Source of the DNA: Sinorhizobium sp. B11
GTDB lineage: Bacteria > Pseudomonadota > Alphaproteobacteria > Rhizobiales > Rhizobiaceae
DNA: 64,000 nucleotides
Assembly: GCA_039725955.1 (NCBI GenBank)
Contig: CP091034.1
Span: 186,001-250,000, forward strand
Direction: 5' to 3'
Position numbers and translations under genes: made by a program. Shown in pieces: positions 53,330-62,451 of the stretch. Position 1 is the stretch's first letter. Every line of letters starts with the position of its first letter. The notes under the pieces were generated by a model. The model was not told the DNA's origin. It did not search any database and saw nothing but the letters and a program-made list of their open reading frames with translations.

Positions 53330-53803
53330 TCAGGCGATCAGCGGTGCGGCGGCGGCCTTCAGTGCCTTCAACGCCTCTTTCGGATCGAGCCGCACCTGCA
53401 GCCCGCGTTGCCCGCCATTGATATAGACGAGCGGTTCGGCAAGAGCGGTTTCCTCGATCGCCGTCGATACGATCTTCTTCTGCCCGAACGGGCTGATGCC
53501 GCCGACATGGTATCCCGTTAGCCGCTCCGCATCGGCCGGTTTCATCATGTTGGCCGATTTGCCATGAAAGGCGCTCGCGAGCTTCTTCATGCTGACCTCG
53601 CGGTCGGAAGGCACGACCACGCAGACCGGCTTCCCGTCCACCTCCGCCATCAGCGTCTTCAACACGCGATGCGGCTCCTCGCCGAGCGCTTCGGCTGCCT
53701 GCATCCCCACGCGCTCGGCGTTCGGATCATAGTCATAGGTGTGAACCGTGAAGGCGACGCCGGCTTGTGTGAGGACCTGAGTGGCGCGAGTGGTCTTGGA
53801 CAT
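53330..53803 (-). CDS. ybaK: YbaK/EbsC family aminoacyl-tRNA deacylase
   Basis: A 157-residue trans-editing protein that hydrolyses Cys-tRNA(Pro). It opens MSKTTRATQVLTQAGVAFTV. The conserved editing-site segments are RVLKTLMAEVDGKPVCVVVP (catalytic Lys), VSMKKLASAFHGKSANMM, and GYHVGGISPFGQKK with the GxxSPFG signature. INGGQRGLQVRLDP closes the fold. It stops next to the convergent MarR gene and is followed, in its own direction upstream, by the ArsC-like gene four bases away, so the two are one transcript. Confidence 0.93.
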   Translation of the reverse strand: MSKTTRATQVLTQAGVAFTVHTYDYDPNAERVGMQAAEALGEEPHRVLKTLMAEVDGKPVCVVVPSDREVSMKKLASAFHGKSANMMKPADAERLTGYHVGGISPFGQKKIVSTAIEETALAEPLVYINGGQRGLQVRLDPKEALKALKAAAAPLIA

Positions 53804-53806
53804 GGC

Positions 53807-54157
53807 TCAGCCCTTGAACGCCTGCGCGTAGATATCCGGCTTGAAGCCGATCAGCAGCTTGCCGCCAGTTTCCAGTACTGGCCGCTTGATCATCGACGGC
53901 TGGTCGAGCATCAGCGCGATGGCTTTATCGCGGTCGAGATTTTCGCGCGCGGCGTCAGGCAGGTTGCGGAATGTCGTACCGGCGCGGTTCAGCACCGTCT
54001 CCCAGCCCGCCTCGTCGATCCAGCGTTCCAGATGCGCTTGGTCGATGCCGACGGCCTTGTAGTCGTGAAAGTCGTAGGCGACGTTATGATCGTCCAGCCA
54101 GTTGCGGGCCTTCTTCATCGTGTCGCAGTTCTTGATACCGTAGATGGTGACGGCCAT
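53807..54157 (-). CDS. ArsC/Spx-like reductase (YffB type)
   Basis: A 116-residue thioredoxin-fold protein of the ArsC family. MAVTIYGIKNCDTMKKARNW holds the single redox Cys (about 10) of the YffB branch, with WETVLNRAGTTFRNLP and PSMIKRPVLETGGKLLIGF as the other signature blocks. YffB-like proteins are glutathione-dependent thiol reductases rather than proven arsenate reductases. The ATG at 54157 has GGGAG upstream. It precedes ybaK by four bases in the same direction. Confidence 0.88.
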   Translation of the reverse strand: MAVTIYGIKNCDTMKKARNWLDDHNVAYDFHDYKAVGIDQAHLERWIDEAGWETVLNRAGTTFRNLPDAARENLDRDKAIALMLDQPSMIKRPVLETGGKLLIGFKPDIYAQAFKG

Positions 54158-54227
54158 GCCGGTTCGATCTCCCTGTTTCCGGAGGGAGATACCACGCTGT
54201 ATCAGCGCTGCAAACGCCGTCGGTCCT

Positions 54228-55007
54228 TTATCCCTCAAGCTCTTCGATAAGGGCAGGCAGGTCCGCCACCGTTTCGATAACGTAGTCGGCACCGGCAGCA
54301 ATCAGCTTCTCGCCGATCCGCTTGTGCAACGCGGCTCGCGCCTCTGGCGAAAGCGCGTCCAGCTCTTCAGATGTCAGTCCCGCCTCGTTGCCCGAGAGCG
54401 TGACGCCAACGGTGACGCAGCCTGCGGCAGCACCCTCGGCAATGCCGGGTTCGGTATCATCGACCTTCAGCACGGCAGAGGCCGGATAGACCATCAGGTC
54501 GAGGAAGCATTTATACATGCCGATCGGCGTCGGTCGGCCAAGCGGCAGATCATCGGCACAGATCAGATTGTCGGGCGCATAACCTTGTTCGGCGGCAAGC
54601 GGCAGCACGCGCTCCATGATCGAGCGTGTATAGCCTGTGGTCGAGCCGATCTTCATCTGCCGCTCGCGCAGATATTCGATCGTCTTGATCGCTCCGGGCA
54701 CCAGCGCGCAATAATCGGTCACGACGGCTTCGTTCAGCGGCACGAAGAGTTCGTAAACACGGTCGATGGCCGCCTCGTCCGGAAGCGTGCCTTTTGCCGC
54801 CTGCCAGCGGGCGGCGATATGCGGCTCGGCCAGCATCGCGGCGATATGCGCGCGCTTCGGGAGCCCCATCGGCTTGCGCGCGTCGGCAATCGTCACCTCG
54901 ACGCCGAACTTGCCGAAGGTGTCCACGAAGGCGCCCATCGGTGCGAAGGATCCGAAATCGATGACCGTGCCGGCCCAGTCGAAGACCACTGCCTTGAATT
55001 GTGTCAT
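54228..55007 (-). CDS. phnX: Phosphonoacetaldehyde hydrolase
   Basis: A 259-residue HAD-superfamily phosphonatase that splits phosphonoacetaldehyde into acetaldehyde and phosphate. The nucleophile motif VVFDWAGTVIDFGSFAP has Asp10 and Ala12, the Ala replacing the usual second Asp and marking the phosphonatase branch. Lys51 in PMGLPKRAHI forms the Schiff base. LKVDDTEPGIAEG holds the magnesium ligands. It overlaps the upstream FAD oxidoreductase stop by four bases (ATGA at 55004-55007). The partner transaminase phnW is not in the window. Confidence 0.92.
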   Translation of the reverse strand: MTQFKAVVFDWAGTVIDFGSFAPMGAFVDTFGKFGVEVTIADARKPMGLPKRAHIAAMLAEPHIAARWQAAKGTLPDEAAIDRVYELFVPLNEAVVTDYCALVPGAIKTIEYLRERQMKIGSTTGYTRSIMERVLPLAAEQGYAPDNLICADDLPLGRPTPIGMYKCFLDLMVYPASAVLKVDDTEPGIAEGAAAGCVTVGVTLSGNEAGLTSEELDALSPEARAALHKRIGEKLIAAGADYVIETVADLPALIEELEG

Positions 55008-56134
55008 GCTGCGCTCCCGTAGAGATCCTCGATGGTTTCCTCGCCGATGCCGAAGGCGGTCGAAGCACCGCAGCCTGCCGTCACAACGACAATGCGTAAC
55101 GCGTCGGAAGGCTTGTCGGTGAACCGCCAGCGCTCCGGGCCGGAGGCATAGGTGCCGATCCAGCGCTCGGTGATGAAACGTCCCGGCAGATTGAGCACGG
55201 CGTCCATCTCGTCGAGGGTTAGCCGGTCGACCCGCTCGAGACCGAAAGGATCGGGCGTTTCGGAATAATGATGACTGTCGCCGACGATCAGTGAGCCATC
55301 TTCCGATTGTGTGACGATCAGGTGGATGCCGTTTTCCCGCTCCGGCTTGAACTCACGGTCGAGCCGCGCCTTCAGGGCCGTCGCTTCAGGCAATTCGGCA
55401 TAGCCGAGATAACGCCCAAGCCCGAGATCGGACATGACAGCAGTGCTCAGCGAAACCCGCTGGGCCGGCACGACACGCATCATCTGCAGCTTGCAGCGTG
55501 TGACATTATAGGCAGCAATGCGATCCGCAAACAGGCTCTTGAAATCGTCGCCTGGGCAAACAACCACGGTCTCCGCCTCGATCAGACCGGTTGACGTCTC
55601 TATCCGCGGCGGTTCGACGGCATTCACTGCTGTGGAGCGGCGGAACTCGATGCCATATTTAACTTCGAGATAGCGGGCGAGCAGCGGAATGGCTGTGCGG
55701 GATTCGACACGAAGTTCATGCGGGCTATAGAGTGTGAAGCGCCCCGCTTCCGGTCGCAGCGCCGGCACAAGCCGGCGTGCTTCGTCGAGCGTCAGCCTTT
55801 CACAGCCTTCACCCATTTCCGTGCGTAGGAAGGCGTCGATGACGGCTTCGGATTCGTCGAGCCTAGCGGCAAGGAGCAGCCCGCGCTGCAGCACGTCGAT
55901 GCCGGCGTCATCGACGATCTCGGCCCAGATATCGCGGGCCTGGCGTGCCTTGTTCCAGCAGTCGCCTGCCTGCTGGCCGGTCACCGTCACAAAGCCGAAA
56001 TTGCGCACCGAGGCGCCATTTGCCTGGGCGTCGCGGTCAACAACGACGACCCGTTTGGCGCGCCTTGCCGCCGCCAGCGCATGCGCCAGCCCGACAATTC
56101 CCGCGCCGACGATCGCAATGTCGTAATGCGGCAT
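55004..56134 (-). CDS. FAD-dependent oxidoreductase linked to phosphonate catabolism
   Basis: A 376-residue DadA/glycine-oxidase-like flavoenzyme. The ATG at 56134 follows AAGGAG. The N-terminal FAD site is YDIAIVGAGIVGLAHALAAA (GxGxxG at 10-15). TLYSPHELRVESRTAIPLLA and the C-terminal IVVVTAGCGASTAFGIGEE form the second FAD contact. Members of this branch are often encoded next to phnX and may oxidise an amino- or N-methylaminoethylphosphonate to phosphonoacetaldehyde. Here the ATGA overlap with phnX gives direct support for a common pathway. The substrate is inferred, not visible in the sequence. Confidence 0.8.
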   Translation of the reverse strand: MPHYDIAIVGAGIVGLAHALAAARRAKRVVVVDRDAQANGASVRNFGFVTVTGQQAGDCWNKARQARDIWAEIVDDAGIDVLQRGLLLAARLDESEAVIDAFLRTEMGEGCERLTLDEARRLVPALRPEAGRFTLYSPHELRVESRTAIPLLARYLEVKYGIEFRRSTAVNAVEPPRIETSTGLIEAETVVVCPGDDFKSLFADRIAAYNVTRCKLQMMRVVPAQRVSLSTAVMSDLGLGRYLGYAELPEATALKARLDREFKPERENGIHLIVTQSEDGSLIVGDSHHYSETPDPFGLERVDRLTLDEMDAVLNLPGRFITERWIGTYASGPERWRFTDKPSDALRIVVVTAGCGASTAFGIGEETIEDLYGSAA

Positions 56135-56236
56135 GAAAGCTCCTTCGCAACATGTCTGCAACGGCTTGGCGGATTTTCTTGAAGCCTGTGTGACAGTTGC
56201 GCGAGCTTTACATTCGCGTGTTGAAAAGAACGCCGG

Positions 56237-57319
56237 TCAGTCTTCCAGCGTGCCGGCCTTTCGCGTCGCCCGGCTTGGCTTGTCGGCGGCGATCTTCATC
56301 AGGTCGCCGCGCCGGCGCACAAGGCGATCAGATGTCCGTGTGAGAAACAGCCCATCCTGTGGCGCCCGGATATCGATATCCCCTTCGGCAAAGCCGGGCC
56401 GGGTGACGATCGTCGCCAGAAGCTCTCCTTCCGAGACATGCTCGCCGACATTGCGGTGGAAGAGCACGGTACCACCCTGCGGCGCACGCACGATCTCCAC
56501 ATTGTCGAGCGGCACGGCAGGTCCGGCGAAGGTCTTGTCTCCGGAAGGTTTGCCGTTGACGACACCGCGCCCGATGAGGAAGCGCAGCAGCCCCTCGGCG
56601 TCTTTCTCGGCCATATCGGGATAGACGTCACGGCGGCCGCGCAGTTCCGCAGTCACCGAAAGTTTGCCGGGAAGCTTGGCCTTACGCTCGCCCGGCACCT
56701 CGTACTTCCACGCAAAACCGACTGCCTCTTCAAAGGCGGAGCTTTCGCCATCTGAAAGCAGCACCGCTTCCATGTCGAGCGCATTGGCAAGGTCAGCAGC
56801 CTCCGGCCAGAAGGCTTCGTCGATATAGGCATATTGCAGCGATTCATCATCGCAATGCAGGTCGAGCACCAGATCGGCCCCGAGCGCCATATATATCAGC
56901 TCTCGTTTCAACCGATCTATAGCCGGGTAATTATCGGATCCGTCAAGCAGCTCTGCCCGATCACGGATCGAGATCAGCGGAAAATCGCGATTGAAATTGG
57001 TTCGTGACCCCAGATCGAAGCGACCCTGCAATTCACCAAAATGCGATTGTGCCGCTCCAACAGGGTTTGCCTGCGGCACGAGCGTAATGTCGCCCGCGAT
57101 CCGCCCCTCGCTTCCAGCCTGGCGCAGCTTGCCGCAGAGAAAATGCACGAGCGCCGTGCCCGGCAGTTCGTTGGCGTGCAAGGCAGCCTGGATATAGACC
57201 TTGGGTGCCGCAGGATCCTTTCCATTGAAGCGCATGACTGGCAAGCGCCATTCGATACCTGGTGTATCGCCGGGGAGGATGATCTCTGAAACGTCCACTG
57301 TCTTGCTCCGCATGTGCAT
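56237..57319 (-). CDS. Succinylglutamate desuccinylase/aspartoacylase family hydrolase
   Basis: A 360-residue zinc amidohydrolase of the M14-like AstE/ASPA superfamily. The zinc ligands are His48 and Glu51 (ALHANELPG) and a later His in VLDLHCDDES (about 152-158). NFNRDFPLI carries the substrate-binding Asn-Arg pair. The C-terminal part (about 265-345, GGTVLFHRNVGEHVSEGELL) is a biotinyl-lipoyl-like barrel, as in the DoeB branch that deacetylates N-acetyl-diaminobutyrate. The start may be 57319 or two codons later, and no clear ribosome binding site is seen. The substrate is unknown. Confidence 0.83.
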   Translation of the reverse strand: MHMRSKTVDVSEIILPGDTPGIEWRLPVMRFNGKDPAAPKVYIQAALHANELPGTALVHFLCGKLRQAGSEGRIAGDITLVPQANPVGAAQSHFGELQGRFDLGSRTNFNRDFPLISIRDRAELLDGSDNYPAIDRLKRELIYMALGADLVLDLHCDDESLQYAYIDEAFWPEAADLANALDMEAVLLSDGESSAFEEAVGFAWKYEVPGERKAKLPGKLSVTAELRGRRDVYPDMAEKDAEGLLRFLIGRGVVNGKPSGDKTFAGPAVPLDNVEIVRAPQGGTVLFHRNVGEHVSEGELLATIVTRPGFAEGDIDIRAPQDGLFLTRTSDRLVRRRGDLMKIAADKPSRATRKAGTLED

Positions 57320-57368
57320 ATTGAGTGGGGAGTTTTACAAGAATCCCCACCCGCGGTGCAAGCGCAGC

Positions 57369-57977
57369 TCAGCCGATCAGGGGCCATCGGTTGACGACGC
57401 GATGCTCGCTCTTCCCGTAGATGCTATGGATCAGCAGGAATTCCTGAACCATCCAGCGCACGGGTCGGTCGAGCTTTTCGGGCAGAACGGTCTTGCGATC
57501 ATAGAGCATCGTCATGTGCGGCGTCAGATGTCCGCCGACATTATAGGGTAGTCCGGCCTCGTAGAGACCTTCCTGGATTTGGTTGCGAAGATCCAGCAGG
57601 CCTTCGTTTTCTTGCCTGCCGCAGATGACAAAGGCTTGCGGTTGGCCCGGATGGGTGAAGCTCATGGCTTCGTCGAGAACAATTTCGAACGGTTGGACGC
57701 GCACTGTCGCGGCGACTTGTTCAGCGCTGAATACGATATCATCCGGCAGCCGACGGTAGGCGCCAATGCCGTTCAGGGTGACATGAAGCAGTGCGTTGGG
57801 CCGCGAGGGCCCGGGCAGAGAGTGTTTATCGCGATACACTCGCGCGATGTCCAGCGCCTCGGACGCCGCTTCGATAGTTGGACGAAGCGCGAAGAAAATC
57901 CTGTCGTGAAATTCCCCGACGAGATTGGATTTCTTCTGGGGGCCTGCGCTATTCGGATCGAGTGGAAAATGAGGCAT
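57369..57977 (-). CDS. 2H phosphoesterase (2'-5' RNA ligase-like)
   Basis: A 202-residue protein of the 2H superfamily. Two HxTx motifs mark it: HVTLNG in NALLHVTLNGIGAYRRL (about 63-79) and HMTM in GGHLTPHMTMLYDRK. FHDRIFFALRPTIEAASEAL begins the first lobe. Such enzymes hydrolyse or join 2'-5' or cyclic phosphate bonds in RNA or nucleotides. It is a longer variant of ThpR-like proteins. It stands alone on the minus strand with a 49-base gap to the next gene. Confidence 0.85.
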   Translation of the reverse strand: MPHFPLDPNSAGPQKKSNLVGEFHDRIFFALRPTIEAASEALDIARVYRDKHSLPGPSRPNALLHVTLNGIGAYRRLPDDIVFSAEQVAATVRVQPFEIVLDEAMSFTHPGQPQAFVICGRQENEGLLDLRNQIQEGLYEAGLPYNVGGHLTPHMTMLYDRKTVLPEKLDRPVRWMVQEFLLIHSIYGKSEHRVVNRWPLIG

Positions 57978-58145
57978 TTGAACTACGGACTACATCGCCC
58001 GCCTCCTTGTTTTTACAAGCAGGAGCATACTGGTATCGGCGGCCTGGTCAAGAACAAAACACGAACAAACGCTACTGAGAGGATATTCAGAACCGAAACG
58101 GCCACCTTTGCGGCAGCCGTCTGTTGGTGTCAATCAAGGCATGGA

Positions 58146-58865
58146 TTAGGCAGCGTTCTTGACGACCTCGGCCACCTTCCTGGCAGACTTGGCGCGGGCT
58201 GCCTTCGGCGGTGCGAGACGAAGGACATCGTCTGCCAGCATACGGGCATTGTCTTGCGCCTTATCGAGATTGCTGACGCGGGCAGGATCCATCGTATAGA
58301 GGCTGCCACCGGAAACGAACATGTCGCGATAGGCGGCGCGCTCGATCAGTGCCGTGTCGACGATATTGACCTGCTGCTTTGCGAGTAGGCCCTTGACCGC
58401 GAGCAGCGCGCGAGTGGTGATGATCGAACTGATGCGCGTCAGCACGACCGAATGCGGGATGCGGATATCATGCTGGGCAGCAAGCTGCTTCATGATCTCA
58501 AGCACCTGCGCACCGCCGGCGGCATCCATTGCGCATCCCTGGACCGGAACCAGCACATGGTCGGAAAAGCCGATGGCTTTCGCCATAGCCGGGCTCAGAC
58601 CGGCCGGCAGATCGACGATGATGTAGCCGCCACGCTTTTTCAGGTCCTTGACCTGCTGTTCGATCGTATTTTCGCTGACACCGGGGACGACAGCGAATTC
58701 CGCTGCGTCACCAGTCAGGCGATGCCAGCGTGTGGCCCATTGCTGGGGATCGGCATCCAGAACGGAAACGCGATGGCCACGGCGAGCCAGTTCTGTGGCG
58801 AGAACGAGAGCGACCGTCGTTTTGCCGGCGCCTCCTTTCGTATTCGCAAAAGTAAGTATTGGCAT
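58146..58865 (-). CDS. Orphan ParA/MinD-family ATPase
   Basis: A 239-residue Walker ATPase. The ATG at 58865 (GAGG upstream) gives MPILTFANTKGGAGKTTVAL, with the deviant Walker A KGGAGKT at 10-16. Other motifs are VSVLDADPQQWATRWHRL (A') and YIIVDLPAGLSPAMAKAIGF (Walker B region). The C-terminus is Lys/Ala-rich (PPKAARAKSARKVAEVVKN) and may bind DNA. No parB or plasmid rep gene is near, so it is an orphan, perhaps positioning a protein complex. It is the same size as the ParA proteins linked with chemotaxis and carboxysome placement. Confidence 0.85.
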   Translation of the reverse strand: MPILTFANTKGGAGKTTVALVLATELARRGHRVSVLDADPQQWATRWHRLTGDAAEFAVVPGVSENTIEQQVKDLKKRGGYIIVDLPAGLSPAMAKAIGFSDHVLVPVQGCAMDAAGGAQVLEIMKQLAAQHDIRIPHSVVLTRISSIITTRALLAVKGLLAKQQVNIVDTALIERAAYRDMFVSGGSLYTMDPARVSNLDKAQDNARMLADDVLRLAPPKAARAKSARKVAEVVKNAA

Positions 58866-59236
58866 CGATACCTCGGGTTGATGAGTTGGCGGCATCATCC
58901 TGGGAGAGGTGCGTCTCGGATTTTAGGAACAGCAGCTTTCACAGTGATGAGACGAAAAGGTCAAACAGCAACCTTGCGTGGCGCTGTCTCAACATGCTGT
59001 CCGAGGTTGATTTTTTTGGGGGCAATCAATGAGGGTCGGGCCTCAGGAGAGCCACGCCTGAGATGATCAGCACGCAGCCCTATAAAACCGGCAGCGGTTT
59101 TTCATAAGTAGAATTGAGTACTCTAGCTCTGGCCGGATCTAGATGCTGAAACACCCACTGTTCAGCTGTTTTGCCTATCATTCACGCTCCTCTGGAGCAG
59201 AGGCAAAACGGGAACCCGTGTCGGGTTCCGGGATCT
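58866..59236. other. Spacer between guaA and the orphan parA
   Basis: These 371 bases hold the guaA terminator at the right end and the promoter of the parA gene at the left. The middle (about 59090-59140) is AT-rich with GTAGAATTGAGTACTCTAGC. No ORF with a ribosome binding site was found. Confidence 0.5.
59211..59229 (-). terminator. Intrinsic terminator after guaA
   Basis: GGAACCCG (59211-59218) pairs with CGGGTTCC (59222-59229) around a three-base loop. On the minus strand it follows the guaA stop by eight bases and is trailed by CGTTTTGCC. Confidence 0.75.
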
Positions 59237-60799
59237 TCATTCCCACTCGATCGTGCCAGGCGGCTTGCTGGTCACGTCGTAGACGACACGGTTGATGCCG
59301 CGGACCTCGTTGATGATGCGGGTGGCTGCGCGGCCGAGGAATTCCATGTCGTAGTGGTAGAAATCCGCCGTCATTCCGTCGACCGAGGTGACGGCACGCA
59401 GCGCGCAGACGAATTCATAGGTGCGGCCGTCGCCCATGACGCCAACGGTCTGGACGGGCAGCAGCACGGCGAAAGCCTGCCAGATCGCGTCATAGAGGCC
59501 GGCCTTGCGGATCTCGTCGAGATAGATCGCGTCGGCCTCACGCAGGATCTCGAGCTTCTCGCGGGTAATGCCGCCGGGGCAGCGGATGGCAAGGCCTGGA
59601 CCCGGGAAGGGATGGCGGCCGATAAAGCTGTCGGGCAGGCCGAGTTCCTTGCCGAGGGCACGAACCTCGTCCTTGAAGAGTTCGCGCAGCGGCTCGACGA
59701 GCTGCATCTTCATGCGCTCCGGCAGGCCGCCGACATTGTGGTGCGACTTGATGGTAACGGAGGGACCACCGGTGAAGGAGACGGACTCGATCACATCGGG
59801 ATAGAGCGTGCCCTGGCCGAGGAAATCGGCGCCACCGAGCTTCTTGGCCTCGTCCTCGAAGGTCTCTATGAACAGGCGGCCGATGATCTTGCGCTTGGTT
59901 TCCGGGTCGGAAACGCCCTCGAGTTCGCCGATGAAGCGATCGGAAGCGTCGACATGGATCAGGTGCAGATTGTAGTGCTCGCGGAACATGGCGACGACGC
60001 CAGCCGCCTCGTCCTTGCGCATCAGGCCGTGGTCGACGAGGATGCAGGTCAGCTGATCACCAACGGCCTCGTGGATCAGCAGCGCTGCGACGGAGGAGTC
60101 GACACCACCGGAAAGCGCACAGATGACGCGCTTGTCACCCACCTGTTTGCGAATGTCCTCGACCGCCTTCTGGCGATAGGCCGACATGGTCCAGTCGCCC
60201 TTGATGCCGGCGATGTTATGGATGAAATTCGCGATCAGCTTGGCGCCGTCGGGCGTATGCACGACCTCAGGATGGAACTGCACGCCGTAATATTTGCGCT
60301 TTTCGTCGGCGATGAAAGCATAGGGCGCGTTGGACGACGTCGCGACGACTTCAAAGCCCTCGGGCAGCTTGGTGACGCGGTCGCCATGGCTCATCCAGAC
60401 CTGGTGGCGCGAGCCCTTGGACCAGAGGCCCTCGAAAAGTACGCAGTCCTCATCGACTTCGAGGAAGGCACGGCCGAATTCGCGGTGATGGCCGCTTTCC
60501 ACCAAACCACCGAGCTGCATGCACATCGTCTGCTGTCCGTAGCAGATGCCGAACACCGGAAGACCACTGTCAAAGATGATCTGCGGCGCCCTCGGCGATC
60601 CCTCATCGACCGTCGAGGCCGGGCTGCCGGACAGGATCACGGCTTTCGGCTGGAGGCGCTTGAAGCCTTCCTCGGCGGACTGGAAAGGAACGATCTCGCA
60701 ATAGACGCCGGCTTCACGCACGCGACGTGCGATGAGCTGGGTCACCTGGCTGCCGAAATCGACGATGAGAACGCTGTCGGGATGTGCTGTCTGGGTCAT
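59237..60799 (-). CDS. guaA: GMP synthase (glutamine-hydrolysing)
   Basis: A 520-residue enzyme that converts XMP to GMP with glutamine and ATP. The class I glutamine amidotransferase domain (about 8-200) has its nucleophile in [10 protein letters not shown] (Cys86) and a catalytic His-Glu pair in [11 protein letters not shown]. The ATP-pyrophosphatase domain begins [20 protein letters not shown] (P-loop SGGVDS). The dimerisation domain ends with IEWE. A single gene with AAAGG before its ATG and a hairpin terminator behind. Confidence 0.98.
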   Translation of the reverse strand: MTQTAHPDSVLIVDFGSQVTQLIARRVREAGVYCEIVPFQSAEEGFKRLQPKAVILSGSPASTVDEGSPRAPQIIFDSGLPVFGICYGQQTMCMQLGGLVESGHHREFGRAFLEVDEDCVLFEGLWSKGSRHQVWMSHGDRVTKLPEGFEVVATSSNAPYAFIADEKRKYYGVQFHPEVVHTPDGAKLIANFIHNIAGIKGDWTMSAYRQKAVEDIRKQVGDKRVICALSGGVDSSVAALLIHEAVGDQLTCILVDHGLMRKDEAAGVVAMFREHYNLHLIHVDASDRFIGELEGVSDPETKRKIIGRLFIETFEDEAKKLGGADFLGQGTLYPDVIESVSFTGGPSVTIKSHHNVGGLPERMKMQLVEPLRELFKDEVRALGKELGLPDSFIGRHPFPGPGLAIRCPGGITREKLEILREADAIYLDEIRKAGLYDAIWQAFAVLLPVQTVGVMGDGRTYEFVCALRAVTSVDGMTADFYHYDMEFLGRAATRIINEVRGINRVVYDVTSKPPGTIEWE

Positions 60800-60992
60800 G
60801 GCGAGCCTTTAATGAAAAGCGCCTCTTCTTGCAATGCGGGAATTCGGCCGTATCAGGGTTTTATTGTCCCGATTGTCCCTGTTTTCAGCGCTTGAAGCGT
60901 GTCGCGATCTTTCAAATTCGCTGCCGCGCCTCAAGCTTTTGTCTTCGGATGTTGTTATCGCAAAACCGCTGCACACTTTTGCGCGATATGCT

Positions 60993-61631
60993 CTAGAACC
61001 AGAAAACGCCGTCCTCCAGGGCAGTGAAAAGGCTGTCCACGGCATAGGAAAGCTTGCGGTCGACGATATGCAGATATTCCGTCCAGCCGGAAATATGCTG
61101 CAGCTCGACCGCGCCGTCGGAAATACCGCGAAGGCCGATCAGCGGCAGCTTGTAGCCCTGGCAGGCGCGCAGCACCGCATAGGTCTCCATGTCGACCATG
61201 TCGGCTGCTATATTGGTATAGGCGGCACCGGAAACGACGTTGCCGCCGGTCGAAAGCGTGGCTTCGGGAATGCCGGGAATGCGTAGCGGCAGCTCGAGAT
61301 CCGCAGGCAGGTCGAGGAAGGGGGTCTTGCCCTTTTCGAAACCGAGCGGCGAGGCATCCATGTCGCGATAGGAAACGGAGGTGACCTGATAGACTTCGGT
61401 CTGCTGCAGGCGCGCCGAACCGGCCGAGCCGAGCGAAACCACGAGGTCGGGCAGATCGTCGGAAGCATCGAGACGGGAGAGTGACTTGGTGATCGCGATT
61501 GCTGCCTCGACCGGCCCCACGCCAGTCATCAGCGGTTCGATGCGCGAGCGCAGGAACGGGCCATATTCGGCCTCCGCGGCCATGACAAACAGGATGGACT
61601 TGCCTGCAACCGACTTCAGTTCGAATTTCAT
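60993..61631 (-). CDS. MTA/SAH nucleosidase-like protein
   Basis: A 212-residue phosphorylase-fold nucleosidase, slightly short for MtnN (about 230). The ATG at 61631 forms an ATGA overlap with the stop of the thioesterase gene. ILFVMAAEAEYGPFLRSR contains the acidic position used by the family, MTGVGPVEAAIAI the phosphate-loop glycine motif, VSLGSAGSARL the second, ADMVDMETYAV the ribose-contacting Met-Glu, and LRGISDGA the catalytic Asp. It should cleave adenine from 5'-methylthioadenosine or S-adenosylhomocysteine, or act on a related nucleoside. Confidence 0.82.
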   Translation of the reverse strand: MKFELKSVAGKSILFVMAAEAEYGPFLRSRIEPLMTGVGPVEAAIAITKSLSRLDASDDLPDLVVSLGSAGSARLQQTEVYQVTSVSYRDMDASPLGFEKGKTPFLDLPADLELPLRIPGIPEATLSTGGNVVSGAAYTNIAADMVDMETYAVLRACQGYKLPLIGLRGISDGAVELQHISGWTEYLHIVDRKLSYAVDSLFTALEDGVFWF

Positions 61632-62077
61632 CCCGTAATTCCCTCTCTTCCGCGAATGACCATCATCGTCCCGGTCATGGACGCGATGAGCTTGGCCGGC
61701 CCATCGCTGATCGCATAACCTCGCCCGTCGGCGACGATGATGTTGGAGCCGGGCTTGGTGATCTCGCCCCTGAAGAGGAAGCGTTCGCCGCGCCCCGGCG
61801 ACATGAGGTTGACCTTGAACTCGATCGTGAGGATCGAGGCTTCGGCATCGATGACGCTGTAAGCTGCAAAACCGCAGGCCGAATCGAGCGCTGCGGAAAT
61901 GACGCCTGCGTGCAAAATGCCGTGCTGCTGTGTCAGTTTGACGTCGAAAGGAAGCTCGATTTCCACCATGCCGTGCTCGATACGCGTCAGCTCCGCGCCG
62001 ATGGTGTGCATGGCGGCCTGTCGTGCAAAACTCTGGCGGATCCGCTCCCGGAAATCGCCTCTGTCGGTATCGTTCAT
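61628..62077 (-). CDS. PaaI-type hotdog thioesterase
   Basis: A 149-residue acyl-CoA thioesterase of the 4HBT/PaaI group. QQHGILHAGVISAALDSACG (about 50-69) is the hotdog helix with its catalytic His-Gly and the Asp/Glu position. ILTIEFKVNLMSPGRGERFL and ASMTGTMMVIRGRE complete the sheet. Its stop overlaps the nucleosidase start by four bases, which suggests a translationally coupled pair with no obvious metabolic link. Confidence 0.85.
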   Translation of the reverse strand: MNDTDRGDFRERIRQSFARQAAMHTIGAELTRIEHGMVEIELPFDVKLTQQHGILHAGVISAALDSACGFAAYSVIDAEASILTIEFKVNLMSPGRGERFLFRGEITKPGSNIIVADGRGYAISDGPAKLIASMTGTMMVIRGREGITG

Positions 62078-62451
62078 CGCAGCCCTCTCGCGACCGCGAA
62101 AGTGGCATGGCCCGCCGGATTCGACAAGGTTGCAATCCGGCTCACGGCGTTTTTGTCTTCCGCTGCCACTCCAAATGCGTCCATCTCGAACAATCTATTC
62201 GAGATGGGTCGTTCCCGTCCTGTCGCCGCGCCGATGTTTCGCCAACGGTTTGCAGCACTTCATCCGCCACTGCCACATCAGACCTGATCACAGCGTGACA
62301 CGGAGTCGCTCTGGGAAGCAGCGGCGGCCATCGCAAGCCGCCTTTGCGATGGCTGGATTTTGGTCTCGTCGCGCCCGCCTTAGATTGCCTCAAAACCGCT
62401 TCTGAATAAGGCGCCCCAGGTTTATGATCATGCAAACCTGAGGGCGAGCCG

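Noticed and set aside
59171..60895. 574-codon open frame on the plus strand
   Set aside because: Antisense to guaA, with no ribosome binding site or recognisable domain.
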